The notes: a model not told the origin generated them from the sequence alone. 64,000 bases of DNA from Ruminococcus sp. (GCA_017411835.1 JAFQPG010000002.1:62001-126000); one strand, 5' to 3'; numbered from the stretch's first letter, positions 39,598-49,297 are shown. Numbers and translations: made by a program.

Positions 39598-40050
39598 ATG
39601 AGTGAACTTAAATATATAACATTAAGAGAAAAGCCTGAGCTTATGGAGAATGCCGCTTTGTGGTTTAATAGCAAGTGGGGTGTACCAAAAGAAGCATATC
39701 TTGAGTGTATGGAAAGCTACCTCAGCGGTGAAACTGAGCTTGGTTGGTATCTTTGCTTAGATGGTGATAAGATTGTTGGTGGAATGGGTGTAATTGAAAA
39801 CGACTTTCACGACAGAAAAGACCTGACTCCTAACGTCTGTGCAGTTTACACAGAAGAAAGCTACCGCAAGCAAGGAATTGCAGGCGCGCTACTGAATATG
39901 GTGGTAGATGATCTTAAATCAAAGGGTATCTCGCCTGTTTATTTAGTTACCGACCACACAAGCTTTTATGAGCGTTACGGCTGGGAATTTTTCTGTATGG
40001 CACAGGGCGACGGCGAAGAGGATATGACACGACTCTATATTCACAGATAA
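39598..40050 (+). CDS. GNAT-family N-acetyltransferase
   Basis: A 150-residue GNAT protein starting MSELKYITLREKPELMENAALWF. The acetyl-CoA loop TEESYRKQGIAGALLNMV lies near residue 82 and YLVTDHTSFYERYGWEFFC near residue 118, matching aminoglycoside-like and YhbS-like branches. It is 15 bp after the previous GNAT gene with AAGAAAGGA as ribosome binding site, so rsgA and the two GNAT genes form one operon, ended by the hairpin of repeat copy D. Confidence 0.88.
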   Translation: MSELKYITLREKPELMENAALWFNSKWGVPKEAYLECMESYLSGETELGWYLCLDGDKIVGGMGVIENDFHDRKDLTPNVCAVYTEESYRKQGIAGALLNMVVDDLKSKGISPVYLVTDHTSFYERYGWEFFCMAQGDGEEDMTRLYIHR

Positions 40051-40069
40051 CTTTAAAATCTGAGCCAAG

Positions 40070-40159
40070 GAAAACACAGCAAAAAAGCGTTGTAGCTGGA
40101 GGAGAGTATCAATTTACTCCTTCAAACTGCAACGCTTGTTTTTTATTCTCTGCTTATTT
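40070..40159 (+). repeat. Intergenic repeat, copy D (hairpin part only)
   Basis: AAGCGTTG (40085-40092) pairs with CAACGCTT (40130-40137). The loop region is nearly identical to copy A (GGAGGAGAGTATC then ACTCCTTCAAACTGC) while the right flank to 40159 is identical to copy C. The TTTAACGATA part is missing. It serves as terminator of the rsgA operon. Confidence 0.88.
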
Positions 40160-40185
40160 ACTTATCTTTTCGCTACAAAATAACG

Positions 40186-40229
40186 ATAAAACGACGAAAC
40201 CTCTATTGACACGATTGTATCAATAGAGG
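40186..40229 (-). terminator. Terminator of the initiator tRNA gene
   Basis: CCTCTATTGA (40200-40209) and TCAATAGAGG (40220-40229) form a 10-bp stem, followed on the minus strand by TTTCGTCGTTTTA. Confidence 0.75.
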
Positions 40230-40238
40230 AATCTGATT

Positions 40239-40315
<77 letters not shown>

Positions 40316-40431
40316 ATAGATGCTTTTTTGTCAGCCACATTATATTATCACTATTTACTCAATTTGTCAAGCCTAAAGCATATAAGTGCTCAAATTCAGC
40401 AAAAATACATAGTGCATATATAACTATTATA

Positions 40432-40459
40432 TTGCAATTTTTGGCTTTTATGCTATAAT
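40432..40459 (+). promoter_or_regulatory. metG promoter
   Basis: TTGCAA (40432-40437), 16-bp spacer, TATAAT (40454-40459). The leader is short and shows no T box. Confidence 0.7.
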
Positions 40460-40498
40460 TATTTAGTATGATTAATTTTTAATTAAGGAGTGACGATT

Positions 40499-42448
40499 AT
40501 GTGTGAGAAAAAACCTTTTTACATTACCACACCGATTTACTATCCATCAGGAAATCCACATATAGGCCACTGCTATACAACAGTAGCCTGCGATTCTATT
40601 GCGAGATACAAGCGAATGCAGGGCTACGACGTAATGTTTTTGACAGGTACTGACGAGCATGGTCAGAAGATAGAGCAAAAAGCCAAGGACAAAGGCGTTA
40701 CACCTAAACAGTATGTTGATGAAATCGTAGAGATTTTTAAAAAGCTCTGGGATTATATGAATATCGACTATGATAGATATATCCGTACAACCGACGACTA
40801 CCATGTAGAGTCTGTGCAAAAGATTTTTAAAGCACTTTACAACAAAGGTTATATCTATAAGGGCGAGTATTCCGGTAAGTACTGTACTCCTTGCGAGAGC
40901 TTCTGGACTGATAGCCAGCTTGTTGACGGCAAATGCCCTGAATGTGGCAGAGAGGTTATAGAAGCAAAGGAAGAGGCATACTTTTTCAGAATGTCTGACT
41001 TTGCTCAGAGAATCGAAGAATTGCTTACACAGACAGATTTTTTACAGCCTAAAACTCGTGCTGTCGAGCTTGTTAACAACTTTATCAAGCCTGGCCTTGA
41101 AGATTTGTGCGTATCTAGAACTAGCTTTACCTGGGGCGTGCCTGTTACATTTGACGAAAAGCACGTTGTTTACGTTTGGATTGACGCGCTTTCTAACTAT
41201 ATCACAGCATTAGGTTATGAAAATCAGGCTTATAATGATTTTAATAAATACTGGCCTGCTGACACCCATATGGTTGCAAAGGATATTATGCGTTTCCATG
41301 CTATTATCTGGCCTGCTATGCTTATGGCTCTTGAGCTTCCGCTCCCTAAGCACTTGGCTGTTCATGGCTGGATTACCTTTAACGGTCAGAAAATGAGTAA
41401 ATCACTCGGCAATGTGGTTGACCCGTTCGTTTTAGGCGAGCGCTACGGTGCTGACGCTATCCGTTACCACATTTTAAGAGAGATGGCTCTTGGTGCTGAT
41501 AGTTCTTTCTCAAACGAGATTATGATTAATCGTATCAACTCTGATTTAGCAAACGGTCTTGGCAACCTCGTTTCCCGTACTGTCGCTATGATTGACAAGT
41601 ACTTTGGTGGCACATTGCCTTTAGAGCGCGAAGCAGGTGAGTTTGACGACGATTTGAAAAACACTGCTGTTTCACTTAAAGCAGAAGTTGATAGCTATAT
41701 CGAGAAAACACAGATTAACAACGCTCTTGCTGAGATTTTCAAGGTAGTTTCACGTGCTAACAAGTACATCGACGAAACAACTCCTTGGGTGCTTGGCAAG
41801 GACGAGAGCAAGCGCGCGCGTCTTGCAACAGTTCTTTATAATCTGCTTGAGAGTATTCGTATTGCGTCTACTTTACTTTCAGCTTTTATGCCTACAACTA
41901 TGCCTAAGGTGTTTGAGCAGATTGGCGCTACTGATTTTGCTACCTACGAAAATGCCGATAAGTGGGACGTGCTTCCTCTTGATACAAAGGTTACTCGCGG
42001 TGAAGTACTCTTCCCACGAATTGACGTAGATAAAGAGATTGAAGAACTCAACGCTATAATTCAGAAGAACGTTGAAAAAGCACAGGCTCAGGAAAATAAG
42101 GAAGATAAAAAAATCGAAGGGCTCCTTCAGATTGGTATCGACGATTTCTGCAAGGTAGAACTGCGCGTTGCACAGGTTAAAGAGTGCGAAAAGGTTAAGA
42201 AGTCAAAGAAGCTTTTAAAGCTTACACTCCTTGATGGCGAAGGTGAACGCACAGTTGCCTCAGGTATTGCAAACTACTATGAGCCACAAGATTTGATAGG
42301 CAAGAAGGTTATCTTAGTTGCAAACTTAAAGCCTGTTACACTTTGCAAGGTTGAAAGCCACGGTATGATTTTAGCAGCATCATCGGGTGATGATGTCAAG
42401 GTCGTATTTGTGGACGACAGTGTCGAGGTTGGTAGCCGTATTAGCTAA
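40499..42448 (+). CDS. metG: Methionyl-tRNA synthetase
   Basis: A 649-residue class I synthetase that charges tRNA-Met. The HIGH-type motif is PSGNPHIGH at about residues 15-23, a zinc knuckle has CTPCESF and CPECG near residues 127-147, and the KMSKS loop is NGQKMSKSLG near residue 300. A C-terminal tRNA-binding OB domain (about residues 545-649, starting DDFCKVELRVAQV) is fused, as in Bacillus MetG. ATG 40499 with AAGGAG eight bases upstream is preferred over the in-frame GTG 40490 inside that site. The initiator tRNA gene lies divergently 184 bp upstream. Confidence 0.97.
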   Translation: MCEKKPFYITTPIYYPSGNPHIGHCYTTVACDSIARYKRMQGYDVMFLTGTDEHGQKIEQKAKDKGVTPKQYVDEIVEIFKKLWDYMNIDYDRYIRTTDDYHVESVQKIFKALYNKGYIYKGEYSGKYCTPCESFWTDSQLVDGKCPECGREVIEAKEEAYFFRMSDFAQRIEELLTQTDFLQPKTRAVELVNNFIKPGLEDLCVSRTSFTWGVPVTFDEKHVVYVWIDALSNYITALGYENQAYNDFNKYWPADTHMVAKDIMRFHAIIWPAMLMALELPLPKHLAVHGWITFNGQKMSKSLGNVVDPFVLGERYGADAIRYHILREMALGADSSFSNEIMINRINSDLANGLGNLVSRTVAMIDKYFGGTLPLEREAGEFDDDLKNTAVSLKAEVDSYIEKTQINNALAEIFKVVSRANKYIDETTPWVLGKDESKRARLATVLYNLLESIRIASTLLSAFMPTTMPKVFEQIGATDFATYENADKWDVLPLDTKVTRGEVLFPRIDVDKEIEELNAIIQKNVEKAQAQENKEDKKIEGLLQIGIDDFCKVELRVAQVKECEKVKKSKKLLKLTLLDGEGERTVASGIANYYEPQDLIGKKVILVANLKPVTLCKVESHGMILAASSGDDVKVVFVDDSVEVGSRIS

Positions 42449-42462
42449 TAGGGACTACAAAT

Positions 42463-42490
42463 AGGGACGGGCAACCGTCCCTTTGTTTTT
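42463..42490 (+). terminator. Terminator after metG
   Basis: AGGGACGG (42463-42470) pairs with CCGTCCCT (42475-42482), GCAA tetraloop, then TTGTTTTT. Confidence 0.85.
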
Positions 42491-42513
42491 ACAAAGATTA
42501 GTCAGGTGAATTT

Positions 42514-43275
42514 ATGAACAACATTTTTGATGCTCACGCGCATTTCGACGACGACTGGTTTGACAGCGACAGAGAGGAGCTTTTAGAGTCTTTACCGTCA
42601 AAGGGCGTGAGCGCAGTAGTCAACGCAGCGGTTGATTTAAAGACCGCAAAAATCGCACAGGGGTTTGCTGAAAAATACGACTATATGTATTTTACTGTCG
42701 GTTTTCATCCTGAAAATTTAGAGGATATGCCGAGTGATTATTTACAACAGATTGCAAAAATGCTTGAGCATAAAAAGGCGGTAGCACTTGGTGAAATCGG
42801 ACTTGACTATCATTGGGACATTGAAAAGTCTTTGCAACAGCGTGTTTTTGAAGAACAACTCAAGCTTTCCAAAGAGCTTGATGTGCCCGTCGTTATTCAC
42901 GACCGAGAAGCTCACGGCGACGTTTTGAATATGCTAATAAAATATAAGCCAAAGGGTTTGATGCATTGCTTTTCGGGAAGTGTCGAGATGCTCAAAGAGG
43001 TGCTCAAACTTGGTATGAGCATATCTTTAGGCGGAACGGTCACATTTAAAAACGCACGAGTGCCTGTTGAAGTAGCACAAGCGGTTGCGCTTGACAGACT
43101 GCTTTTAGAAACCGACTCTCCGTATTTGTCGCCTGTACCATTTCGCGGTAAACGCAACGATTCCTCTAACATTATTTATACCGCGACAAAAATCGCAGAA
43201 ATTAAGGGAATAGGCGTGCAACAGTTGCTTGATATTACGGCAGAAAATGCAAAAAAATTGTACGAAATTGAATAA
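42514..43275 (+). CDS. tatD: TatD-family metal-dependent deoxyribonuclease
   Basis: A 253-residue TIM-barrel hydrolase of TatD length. Metal-binding motifs are in order: DAHAHFDD at residues 4-11, ALGEIGLDYHW near residue 90, VVIHDREAHGD near residue 128, LMHCFSGS near residue 150 and LLETDSPYLSP near residue 203. TatD enzymes are Mg2+-dependent 3'-5' exonucleases acting in DNA repair. It follows metG, as is usual in Firmicutes, though a terminator-like hairpin lies between. GTCAGGTGAA precedes the ATG. Confidence 0.95.
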   Translation: MNNIFDAHAHFDDDWFDSDREELLESLPSKGVSAVVNAAVDLKTAKIAQGFAEKYDYMYFTVGFHPENLEDMPSDYLQQIAKMLEHKKAVALGEIGLDYHWDIEKSLQQRVFEEQLKLSKELDVPVVIHDREAHGDVLNMLIKYKPKGLMHCFSGSVEMLKEVLKLGMSISLGGTVTFKNARVPVEVAQAVALDRLLLETDSPYLSPVPFRGKRNDSSNIIYTATKIAEIKGIGVQQLLDITAENAKKLYEIE

Positions 43276-43336
43276 TAAGATGCAAAAGCATCTTTGAATT
43301 ATATTTATTAATACTTTACATAAAGGAGTGTATTAA

Positions 43337-45397
43337 ATGAACGAAAAGTACAATGCGTTGTTTACGCCTTGGAAAATCGGCAACGTTGAAATCAAAAACC
43401 GTATTGTAATGTGTCCGATGGGTGGCACATCGCTTTTTGGTTGGTTTGAGCTTACCGGTTGCCACTTTGACAAAGAAGCTGCAAAGCTTTTTTTAGAGCG
43501 TGCAAACAATAACGTAGGCTTGATTATCCCGGGCATCGCACCACTAAGAGATACTTTCTGGGGTAAATGGCTGTGGCAGAACCCGAAAATGTTTGATGAA
43601 TTAAAAGGGTTTATGGATGAAATTCATAAGACTGGCGCAAAGCTGTTTGTTCAGCTTACAGCCGGTATGGGTCGTTCATGGGCTATTACAGAGCTCGTAG
43701 CTCCTTTACATAAAAACAAGTTTACACGAGCACTGGTTAAACCTATTATCGATACATCCCACGAGCTTGCTTGTCCATCTCCTCAGAAATCTAGATGGGC
43801 TCACGATATTGAGTGCCCTCAGATGACAGTAGAGCAGATTCACGAAATTATCGAAGCTTTTGCAAAAACTGCGAAACTCTGTAAAGACGCGGGCGTTGAC
43901 GGCGTTGAAGTACACGCTGTGCACGAGGGATATCTTTTAGACCAGTTTGCTATCGAATTTTTCAATAAGCGTACTGACGAGTACGGCGGTAATTTCGAAA
44001 ACCGCTATCGTTTTGCAAAGGAAGTTGTTACCGCTATCAAAGAGGCTTGTGGCGATGACTACCCTGTATCTCTTCGCTACTCGGTTGAATCTAAGATGAA
44101 GGGCTTCTGCGAGGGTGCTATGCCAGACGAAGACTATGTTGAAGTCGGTAGAAATATGGAAGAGTCAGAAAAAGCAGCAAAGTATCTGCAGGACTGCGGT
44201 TACGATATGCTCAATGCGGATAACGGCACATACGACTCCTGGTACTGGGCACATCCACCGATGTATATGCCTCAAAACTGTAATCTAAACGATGTTGCTC
44301 ACATCAAAAAGTTTGTAGATATTCCTGTTGTATGCGCAGGTAGAATGGAAATGGATGCCGGTGCAAAAGCGGTTGAAGAAGGATTAATTGACGGCGTCGG
44401 TGTTGCAAGACAGTTCTTGACTGACCCTAGTTGGGTTACAAAGATGATTGAAGACAGATTAGAAGACATTAAGCCTTGCATCTGCTGTCACTCAGGCTGT
44501 TTTAACTTCTCTTCTTCTAAGGGCCACGCTAATACTCAGGACCTTACAGATACTATGGGTCTTGCGCGTTGTGCATTAAACCCTGAAACTATGCAGTCTA
44601 AAAAGTACAAGGTAGAAAAAGCAAAGAAGCAAAAGAAAATCGCTATCGTTGGTGGCGGTATCGGCGGTATGGAGGCGGCTATCCTTTGTGCAAAACGCGG
44701 ACATACTGTTACACTTTATGAAAAGACATCAGAGCTTGGCGGTGTATTTATTGCGGCGGCTGCACCATCATTTAAAGAAAAAGACAAAGAGCTTATCTTG
44801 TGGTACAAGCGCGAGATTTCAAAATATCCGATTGATGTAAAGCTCAATACAGAGATTAAAGACATCAAGTCACTTGACGCAGACGAAGTAATTATTGCAA
44901 CAGGTGCAAAAGCTAAAAACTTACCGATAAATGGTGCAGATAAGGCGATTGAGGCAATCGATTACTTACTCGAAAATAAATCGGTAGGCGAAAATGTAGT
45001 TGTTATCGGTGGCGGTTTAACAGGTTGTGAAATCGCTTACGACCTTTATCTTAAGGGCAAAAAACCTACTATCGTTGAGATGTGTGACGACCTTATTGTA
45101 ACAAAAGGTGTTTGCCTTGCAAACACAAGCTTTTTACGTGATTTCTTCAAGACTAACAAAGTGCCTGTGCACCTTGAAACATCCCTTTCAGAAATCACAG
45201 AAAACGGCGTTAAGGTTAAAGATAAAGATGGAAAAGAATTTGAAATTGAGGCTGACTCGGTTATTTTGTCAGTCGGCTATAATCCATCACCACTTGCTAA
45301 AAAGTCCAGACACGTTCACGTTATCGGTGACGCAAATGAGGTTGGCAACCTGCGTAGCGTTATCTGGGGCGCGTGGGACGTATGTATGAAGCTGTAA
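43337..45397 (+). CDS. Old yellow enzyme-family NADH:flavin oxidoreductase, 2,4-dienoyl-CoA reductase type
   Basis: A 686-residue flavoprotein with the three-part architecture of FadH/BaiCD-like enzymes. A TIM-barrel FMN domain spans residues 1-375, with VDGVEVHAVHEGYLLDQF. A [4Fe-4S] site is CICCHSGC near residue 382 with a further Cys at GLARCALNPE. The C-terminal FAD/NAD domain has IAIVGGGIGGMEAA near residue 435 and VVVIGGGLTGCEIA near residue 555. Such enzymes transfer electrons from NAD(P)H to activated C=C bonds. The gene is followed after 12 bp by the two aconitase X genes, so a role in a pathway involving an AcnX-catalysed dehydration is likely. AAAGGAG precedes the ATG. Confidence 0.9.
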   Translation: MNEKYNALFTPWKIGNVEIKNRIVMCPMGGTSLFGWFELTGCHFDKEAAKLFLERANNNVGLIIPGIAPLRDTFWGKWLWQNPKMFDELKGFMDEIHKTGAKLFVQLTAGMGRSWAITELVAPLHKNKFTRALVKPIIDTSHELACPSPQKSRWAHDIECPQMTVEQIHEIIEAFAKTAKLCKDAGVDGVEVHAVHEGYLLDQFAIEFFNKRTDEYGGNFENRYRFAKEVVTAIKEACGDDYPVSLRYSVESKMKGFCEGAMPDEDYVEVGRNMEESEKAAKYLQDCGYDMLNADNGTYDSWYWAHPPMYMPQNCNLNDVAHIKKFVDIPVVCAGRMEMDAGAKAVEEGLIDGVGVARQFLTDPSWVTKMIEDRLEDIKPCICCHSGCFNFSSSKGHANTQDLTDTMGLARCALNPETMQSKKYKVEKAKKQKKIAIVGGGIGGMEAAILCAKRGHTVTLYEKTSELGGVFIAAAAPSFKEKDKELILWYKREISKYPIDVKLNTEIKDIKSLDADEVIIATGAKAKNLPINGADKAIEAIDYLLENKSVGENVVVIGGGLTGCEIAYDLYLKGKKPTIVEMCDDLIVTKGVCLANTSFLRDFFKTNKVPVHLETSLSEITENGVKVKDKDGKEFEIEADSVILSVGYNPSPLAKKSRHVHVIGDANEVGNLRSVIWGAWDVCMKL

Positions 45398-45409
45398 GGA
45401 GGTAGAAAA

Positions 45410-46684
45410 ATGATTTTAACAGATAAGCAACAGCAAATTTTAGACGGCAAACAAGGCGAAGTTATGGCAAAGGTTATGAAAACCCTTGTTATGTACGGTG
45501 AAGCCTTTGGTGCCGAAAAGATGATAGATGTAACAGCTAAGCACAACCATCTTGTTACTTCATTTGGTCTTAAAATGATTACTCCTGTATATGACCTTAT
45601 GGATAAGCTGATTGATGCAGGGGCAATTTCACAGCAGACATTTTCTGTTGACCCTAGACCACTTGATAAAAACGTTCCTGCAAACTTTTTGCAGAAACTG
45701 ATTTTTAACAAATTTATGTATTCAAAGCAGGACTTCTACGAGGACCAGCTTAATAAACTCGGCTTGATGGATAAAGACGCATTTACTTGTGCTTGCTATA
45801 TGGACGAGGTAGGCAATAAACCTGAAAAAGGCGATATTCTAAGCTGGGCAGAGAGTTCAGCCGTAGTATATGCTAACTCGGTTTTAGGTGCTAGATGTAA
45901 CCGTAACTCCGGTATTATGGATATTATGGGTTCGGTTGCAGGATGCGTACCATACTTCGGACTTTTAACAGACGAGGGCAGAAAAGCATCGTGGGTAATC
46001 AAGATTGAAACCACTAAAAAGCCACAGGCTCAGCTTTTAGGTTCTGCAATCGGTATGAAGGTTATGGAGGACGTGCCTTATGTTATCGGTCTTGATAAAT
46101 TCTTAGGTGACGAGCTTACCGATTCAGCTTGCACATATTTAAAAGACTTTGGTGCGGCTACTGCATCAAACGGTGCGGTTGGTCTTTATCACATCGAAAA
46201 CTTGACACCTGAAGCAAAAGAACAGGGCAAAGACCTTATCTTAGAGGGCGCAAAAGAATATATTATTGATGACGCTGAACTCGAAAGAGTAAAGAACAAC
46301 TACCCTGTTATCTGGAAAAACAAAGATGCAAAGCCAAAGCTTTGCTTTATGGGTTGTCCTCATATGAGCTTACAGCAACTTAAAGACTGGACAGATATGG
46401 TAGAGTCTGCACTAAAAGAAGCAGGCAACAAAAAGGTACTTATCCCTACTGTGTTTACTGCAGCGCCTGCAGTGCTTGAAGAGTTTAATAAGACACAGTA
46501 CGCAGAGCGTTTAAAGAACACAGGCATTATCACTTCATACATTTGTCCGCTTATGTATATGAACAACCCGCTGTGTGCTAAGATGCCTGTAATAACATCT
46601 TCAAATAAATTAAGAACCTACACAACAGCCCGTTATTACACAGACGACGAGATTTTGGCACAGATTACAAAAGGAGGTAACTAA
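45410..46684 (+). CDS. Aconitase X catalytic (large) subunit
   Basis: A 424-residue protein of the aconitase X family (DUF521). Recognisable blocks are KQQQILDGKQGEVMAKVMKT at the N-terminus, SWAESSAVVYANSVLGARCNRNSG near residue 150, and FMGCPHMSLQQL near residue 310. The Cys residues in the last two blocks are candidates for the Fe-S cluster. Known AcnX enzymes are cis-3-hydroxy-L-proline dehydratase in bacteria and phosphomevalonate dehydratase in archaea. The swivelling small subunit is a separate gene directly downstream, the two-chain arrangement. AAGGAGGTAG gives a strong ribosome binding site. The substrate here cannot be assigned. Confidence 0.9.
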   Translation: MILTDKQQQILDGKQGEVMAKVMKTLVMYGEAFGAEKMIDVTAKHNHLVTSFGLKMITPVYDLMDKLIDAGAISQQTFSVDPRPLDKNVPANFLQKLIFNKFMYSKQDFYEDQLNKLGLMDKDAFTCACYMDEVGNKPEKGDILSWAESSAVVYANSVLGARCNRNSGIMDIMGSVAGCVPYFGLLTDEGRKASWVIKIETTKKPQAQLLGSAIGMKVMEDVPYVIGLDKFLGDELTDSACTYLKDFGAATASNGAVGLYHIENLTPEAKEQGKDLILEGAKEYIIDDAELERVKNNYPVIWKNKDAKPKLCFMGCPHMSLQQLKDWTDMVESALKEAGNKKVLIPTVFTAAPAVLEEFNKTQYAERLKNTGIITSYICPLMYMNNPLCAKMPVITSSNKLRTYTTARYYTDDEILAQITKGGN

Positions 46685-46686
46685 AT

Positions 46687-47130
46687 ATGAAAGAATTTAA
46701 AGGCAGAGTAGTTACTCCGGGTACCTGCAGCGCAAAAGCTGTAGTTACAAAAGCAGGCTTTAATACGCTTGCATCTTTGCAGAAAGCGTTACAGTTTGGC
46801 GATGAAAAAGCAACCTGTAATGACCAGAACAACCCTGATATCTATGGCGAACCGCTAAGGGGCAACGCTCTTGTTTTGCCACAGACCATCGGTTCAACAA
46901 CAGGCGGTATGGTGCTTTACTGTGCATGTGCCATGAAGCGTCAGCCGGCTTGTATGCTGTTTACAAATCACATCGATTCACTTGCAGCTGCCGGTGCGAT
47001 TTTAGCTGACGTGTGGCTTGACGACATCACAATGCCTGTTATCGATAATTTGGGCGACGAATTTTTAGATTATGTAAAAACAGGTATGCAGATTACTATT
47101 AAAGAAGACGGCGTTGTAGTCGTAGAGTAA
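46687..47130 (+). CDS. Aconitase X swivel (small) subunit
   Basis: A 147-residue protein of the DUF126 family, equivalent to the aconitase swivelling domain. It contains PLRGNALVLPQTIGSTTGG near residue 57, the conserved P-x-x-x-GSTxG substrate-binding block. It starts two bases after the large subunit stop, with AAAGGAGG located in that gene's end, so equal expression of the two subunits is expected. In single-chain AcnX proteins the same domain is fused to the catalytic part. Confidence 0.9.
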   Translation: MKEFKGRVVTPGTCSAKAVVTKAGFNTLASLQKALQFGDEKATCNDQNNPDIYGEPLRGNALVLPQTIGSTTGGMVLYCACAMKRQPACMLFTNHIDSLAAAGAILADVWLDDITMPVIDNLGDEFLDYVKTGMQITIKEDGVVVVE

Positions 47131-47145
47131 TTTAAGACATAAAGA

Positions 47146-47178
47146 AAACCGACCGAAAATTTCGGTCGGTTTTTTGTT
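47146..47178. terminator. Bidirectional terminator between AcnX and xth
   Basis: ACCGACCGAA (47148-47157) pairs with TTCGGTCGGT (47161-47170), followed by six T on the plus strand and an A-rich (T on minus) flank on the left. Confidence 0.88.
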
Positions 47179-47934
47179 TTATAAGTTGATATCAAGTTCA
47201 ACAGGGCAGTGGTCAGAGCCGAAGATATCACAGTGAATTTTAGCGTCGTTAATTTTGTCGTTTAAACGCTCACTGCAGACAAAGTAGTCGATTCTCCAAC
47301 CCGAGTTTTTCTCGCGAGCGTGGAAACGGTAGGACCACCAAGAGTATATCTGCTCCTTATCAGGATAGAGGTAGCGGAAGGTGTCGGTAAAGCCGCTCTC
47401 AAGCACATTAGACATCTTACCTCGCTCCTCGTCGGTAAAGCCCGGATTTTTGCGATTCGTCTTTGGGTTTTTAAGGTCGATTTCTTTATGCGCAACATTT
47501 AAATCACCGCAGTAGACAACAGGCTTTTTGCTGTCAAGTGACTTGATGTAGGAAAGAAAATCGTCTTCCCAGCGCATACGATATTCAAGACGCTTCAAGC
47601 CGTCCTGCGCATTTGGGGTATATACAGTCACAAAGTAGAAGTTTTCAAATTCAAGGGTGATTACTCGTCCTTCATGGTCGTGCTCTTCAATGCCGATGCC
47701 GTAAGAAACCGATAAAGGCTCCTGCTTTGTAAAAATCGCAGTACCGGAGTAGCCCTTTTTTTCGGCATAGTTCCAGTAGCCGTAATAGCCGTTTGGTGCA
47801 AAGTCTATCTGACCTTCCTGAAGCTTTGTTTCCTGTAAGCAGAAGATGTCAGCATCAAGTGCATTAAAGTTGTCCATAAAGCCTTTATTCATAATTGCTC
47901 TAAGACCGTTAACATTCCATGATATAAATTTCAT
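47179..47934 (-). CDS. xth: Exodeoxyribonuclease III
   Basis: A 251-residue endonuclease/exonuclease/phosphatase-fold protein. [13 protein letters not shown] opens the protein, [12 protein letters not shown] carries the metal-binding Glu, [12 protein letters not shown] the central Asp-Asn pair, and [11 protein letters not shown] the terminal Asp-His. It cleaves at abasic sites in base excision repair. ATG 47934 follows AAGAGGTTACTT; the 17-codon extension to 47985 overlaps murF. It is the last gene of the MIF-yjbQ-ddl-murF-xth unit. Confidence 0.96.
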   Translation of the reverse strand: MKFISWNVNGLRAIMNKGFMDNFNALDADIFCLQETKLQEGQIDFAPNGYYGYWNYAEKKGYSGTAIFTKQEPLSVSYGIGIEEHDHEGRVITLEFENFYFVTVYTPNAQDGLKRLEYRMRWEDDFLSYIKSLDSKKPVVYCGDLNVAHKEIDLKNPKTNRKNPGFTDEERGKMSNVLESGFTDTFRYLYPDKEQIYSWWSYRFHAREKNSGWRIDYFVCSERLNDKINDAKIHCDIFGSDHCPVELDINL

Positions 47935-47944
47935 AAGTAACCTC

Positions 47945-49297
47945 TTAATCAAATTTAGAGTTGAGAGCATCAACGATTTTTTCAAAGTTCATACTGTGTG
48001 ATGCCTTTACAAGAATAGTGTCGTTTTGCTCAATAATATCGTTGCAGTTTTCTATATATTCTTCAACAGTTTCAAAGTAATATCCATTGTTGCCTGCACC
48101 TTCATACAGATGCTTTGCAAGTTCGCCGATAGCGACAATAACATCGATGCCTTTATCAGCGATGAATTTACCCGTTTCATAGTGCAGTTCGGTTTCGTTT
48201 TCGCCGAGCTCCTTCATATCTCCGATAACAGCAACGCGTCTACCATCAAATTTTCCTAAAGTATCTACAGACGCTTTAACCGATGTCGGGTTAGCGTTGT
48301 AGCAGTCGTCTATGATAGTGACTGTGTTTTTGCGGATAACATTACTGCGTGAGCCTACAGTCTTGTACGCTTCTACGCCCTGCTTTATCTGCTCTTTAGT
48401 CATACCTAAGCTTTCGCCGATAGCAGCCGCGCACAAAGCGTTTGCAACCATATGACTTTCAACCGACGGAACAGTCGCTTTAACTACTCCTGATTTTAAG
48501 TAAAGCTTGCAGTCTATACCGCCCTTTAGTAAATCGGTTTTTATAATTTCTGCTTTGTAGTCGTTGTGCTCGTCAAAGCCGTAGAATATAGTTTTGATGC
48601 CGTTGTGCTCTTTAACGGTGAAAAGCTTGTCATCGTCACCGCAGAAAAACATTTTGCCGTCTTTTGCAAGGAACTGCAGCATCTCGGTTTTTGCTTTTAG
48701 TACACCGTCACGGTCAATCAGATTTTCTAAATGACAGCAACCGATGTTGGTGATAACAGAAATATCTGGACAAACAATCTGGGATAGTCTTGTCATTTCC
48801 GAAAAGTCGGAAATGCCCATCTCGATAACCGCGATTTCGTGCTCTTCTTCGAGCTTGAAAATAGTTAGAGGAACACCGAGCTCGTTGTTGAAATTACCTT
48901 GAGTTTTATGCACATTGAACTTCTGTGACAAAACGGCAAAAATCATTTCTTTTGTCGATGTTTTACCAACCGAACCCGTAATGCCGATGAACGGGATGGT
49001 AAAAAGCGAGCGGTAGTATTTAGCAATAAATTTAAGCGCAACGAGAGTAGATTCAACTAAAATGTAGTTGCACTCGATTTCGGGCTTTTCCTCGCACAGC
49101 ACGCACACCGCACCTGAATTGATACACTGCTTAATAAACTTATGGCCGTCTACTCGTTCACCTTTAATAGCGGCAAAAAGCGAGCCGTTTTCTACTTGTC
49201 GGCTGTCAGTAACTATGGAAGTAACCTCAACAGTTTCGTCGCCGAAAAGCTTGCCTGAGCAGGAATTTGCAATTTCAAGTAAAGTAATAGGTTTCAT
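47945..49297 (-). CDS. murF: UDP-N-acetylmuramoyl-tripeptide--D-alanyl-D-alanine ligase
   Basis: A 450-residue Mur ligase of normal length. The ATP-binding loop is [14 protein letters not shown] near residue 108, [11 protein letters not shown] the UDP-substrate region, and [13 protein letters not shown] near residue 325 a C-terminal MurF block. It adds D-Ala-D-Ala to the UDP-MurNAc-tripeptide in the cytosol, directly using the product of the ddl gene located upstream in the same operon. ATG 49297 follows AAAGGTGA; a 7-codon upstream extension lacks a ribosome binding site. Confidence 0.96.
   Translation of the reverse strand: MKPITLLEIANSCSGKLFGDETVEVTSIVTDSRQVENGSLFAAIKGERVDGHKFIKQCINSGAVCVLCEEKPEIECNYILVESTLVALKFIAKYYRSLFTIPFIGITGSVGKTSTKEMIFAVLSQKFNVHKTQGNFNNELGVPLTIFKLEEEHEIAVIEMGISDFSEMTRLSQIVCPDISVITNIGCCHLENLIDRDGVLKAKTEMLQFLAKDGKMFFCGDDDKLFTVKEHNGIKTIFYGFDEHNDYKAEIIKTDLLKGGIDCKLYLKSGVVKATVPSVESHMVANALCAAAIGESLGMTKEQIKQGVEAYKTVGSRSNVIRKNTVTIIDDCYNANPTSVKASVDTLGKFDGRRVAVIGDMKELGENETELHYETGKFIADKGIDVIVAIGELAKHLYEGAGNNGYYFETVEEYIENCNDIIEQNDTILVKASHSMNFEKIVDALNSKFD

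Noticed and set aside
40320-40498. T-box leader for metG
   Set aside because: The leader after the TATAAT at 40454 is only about 35 bases and contains no T-box core sequence.
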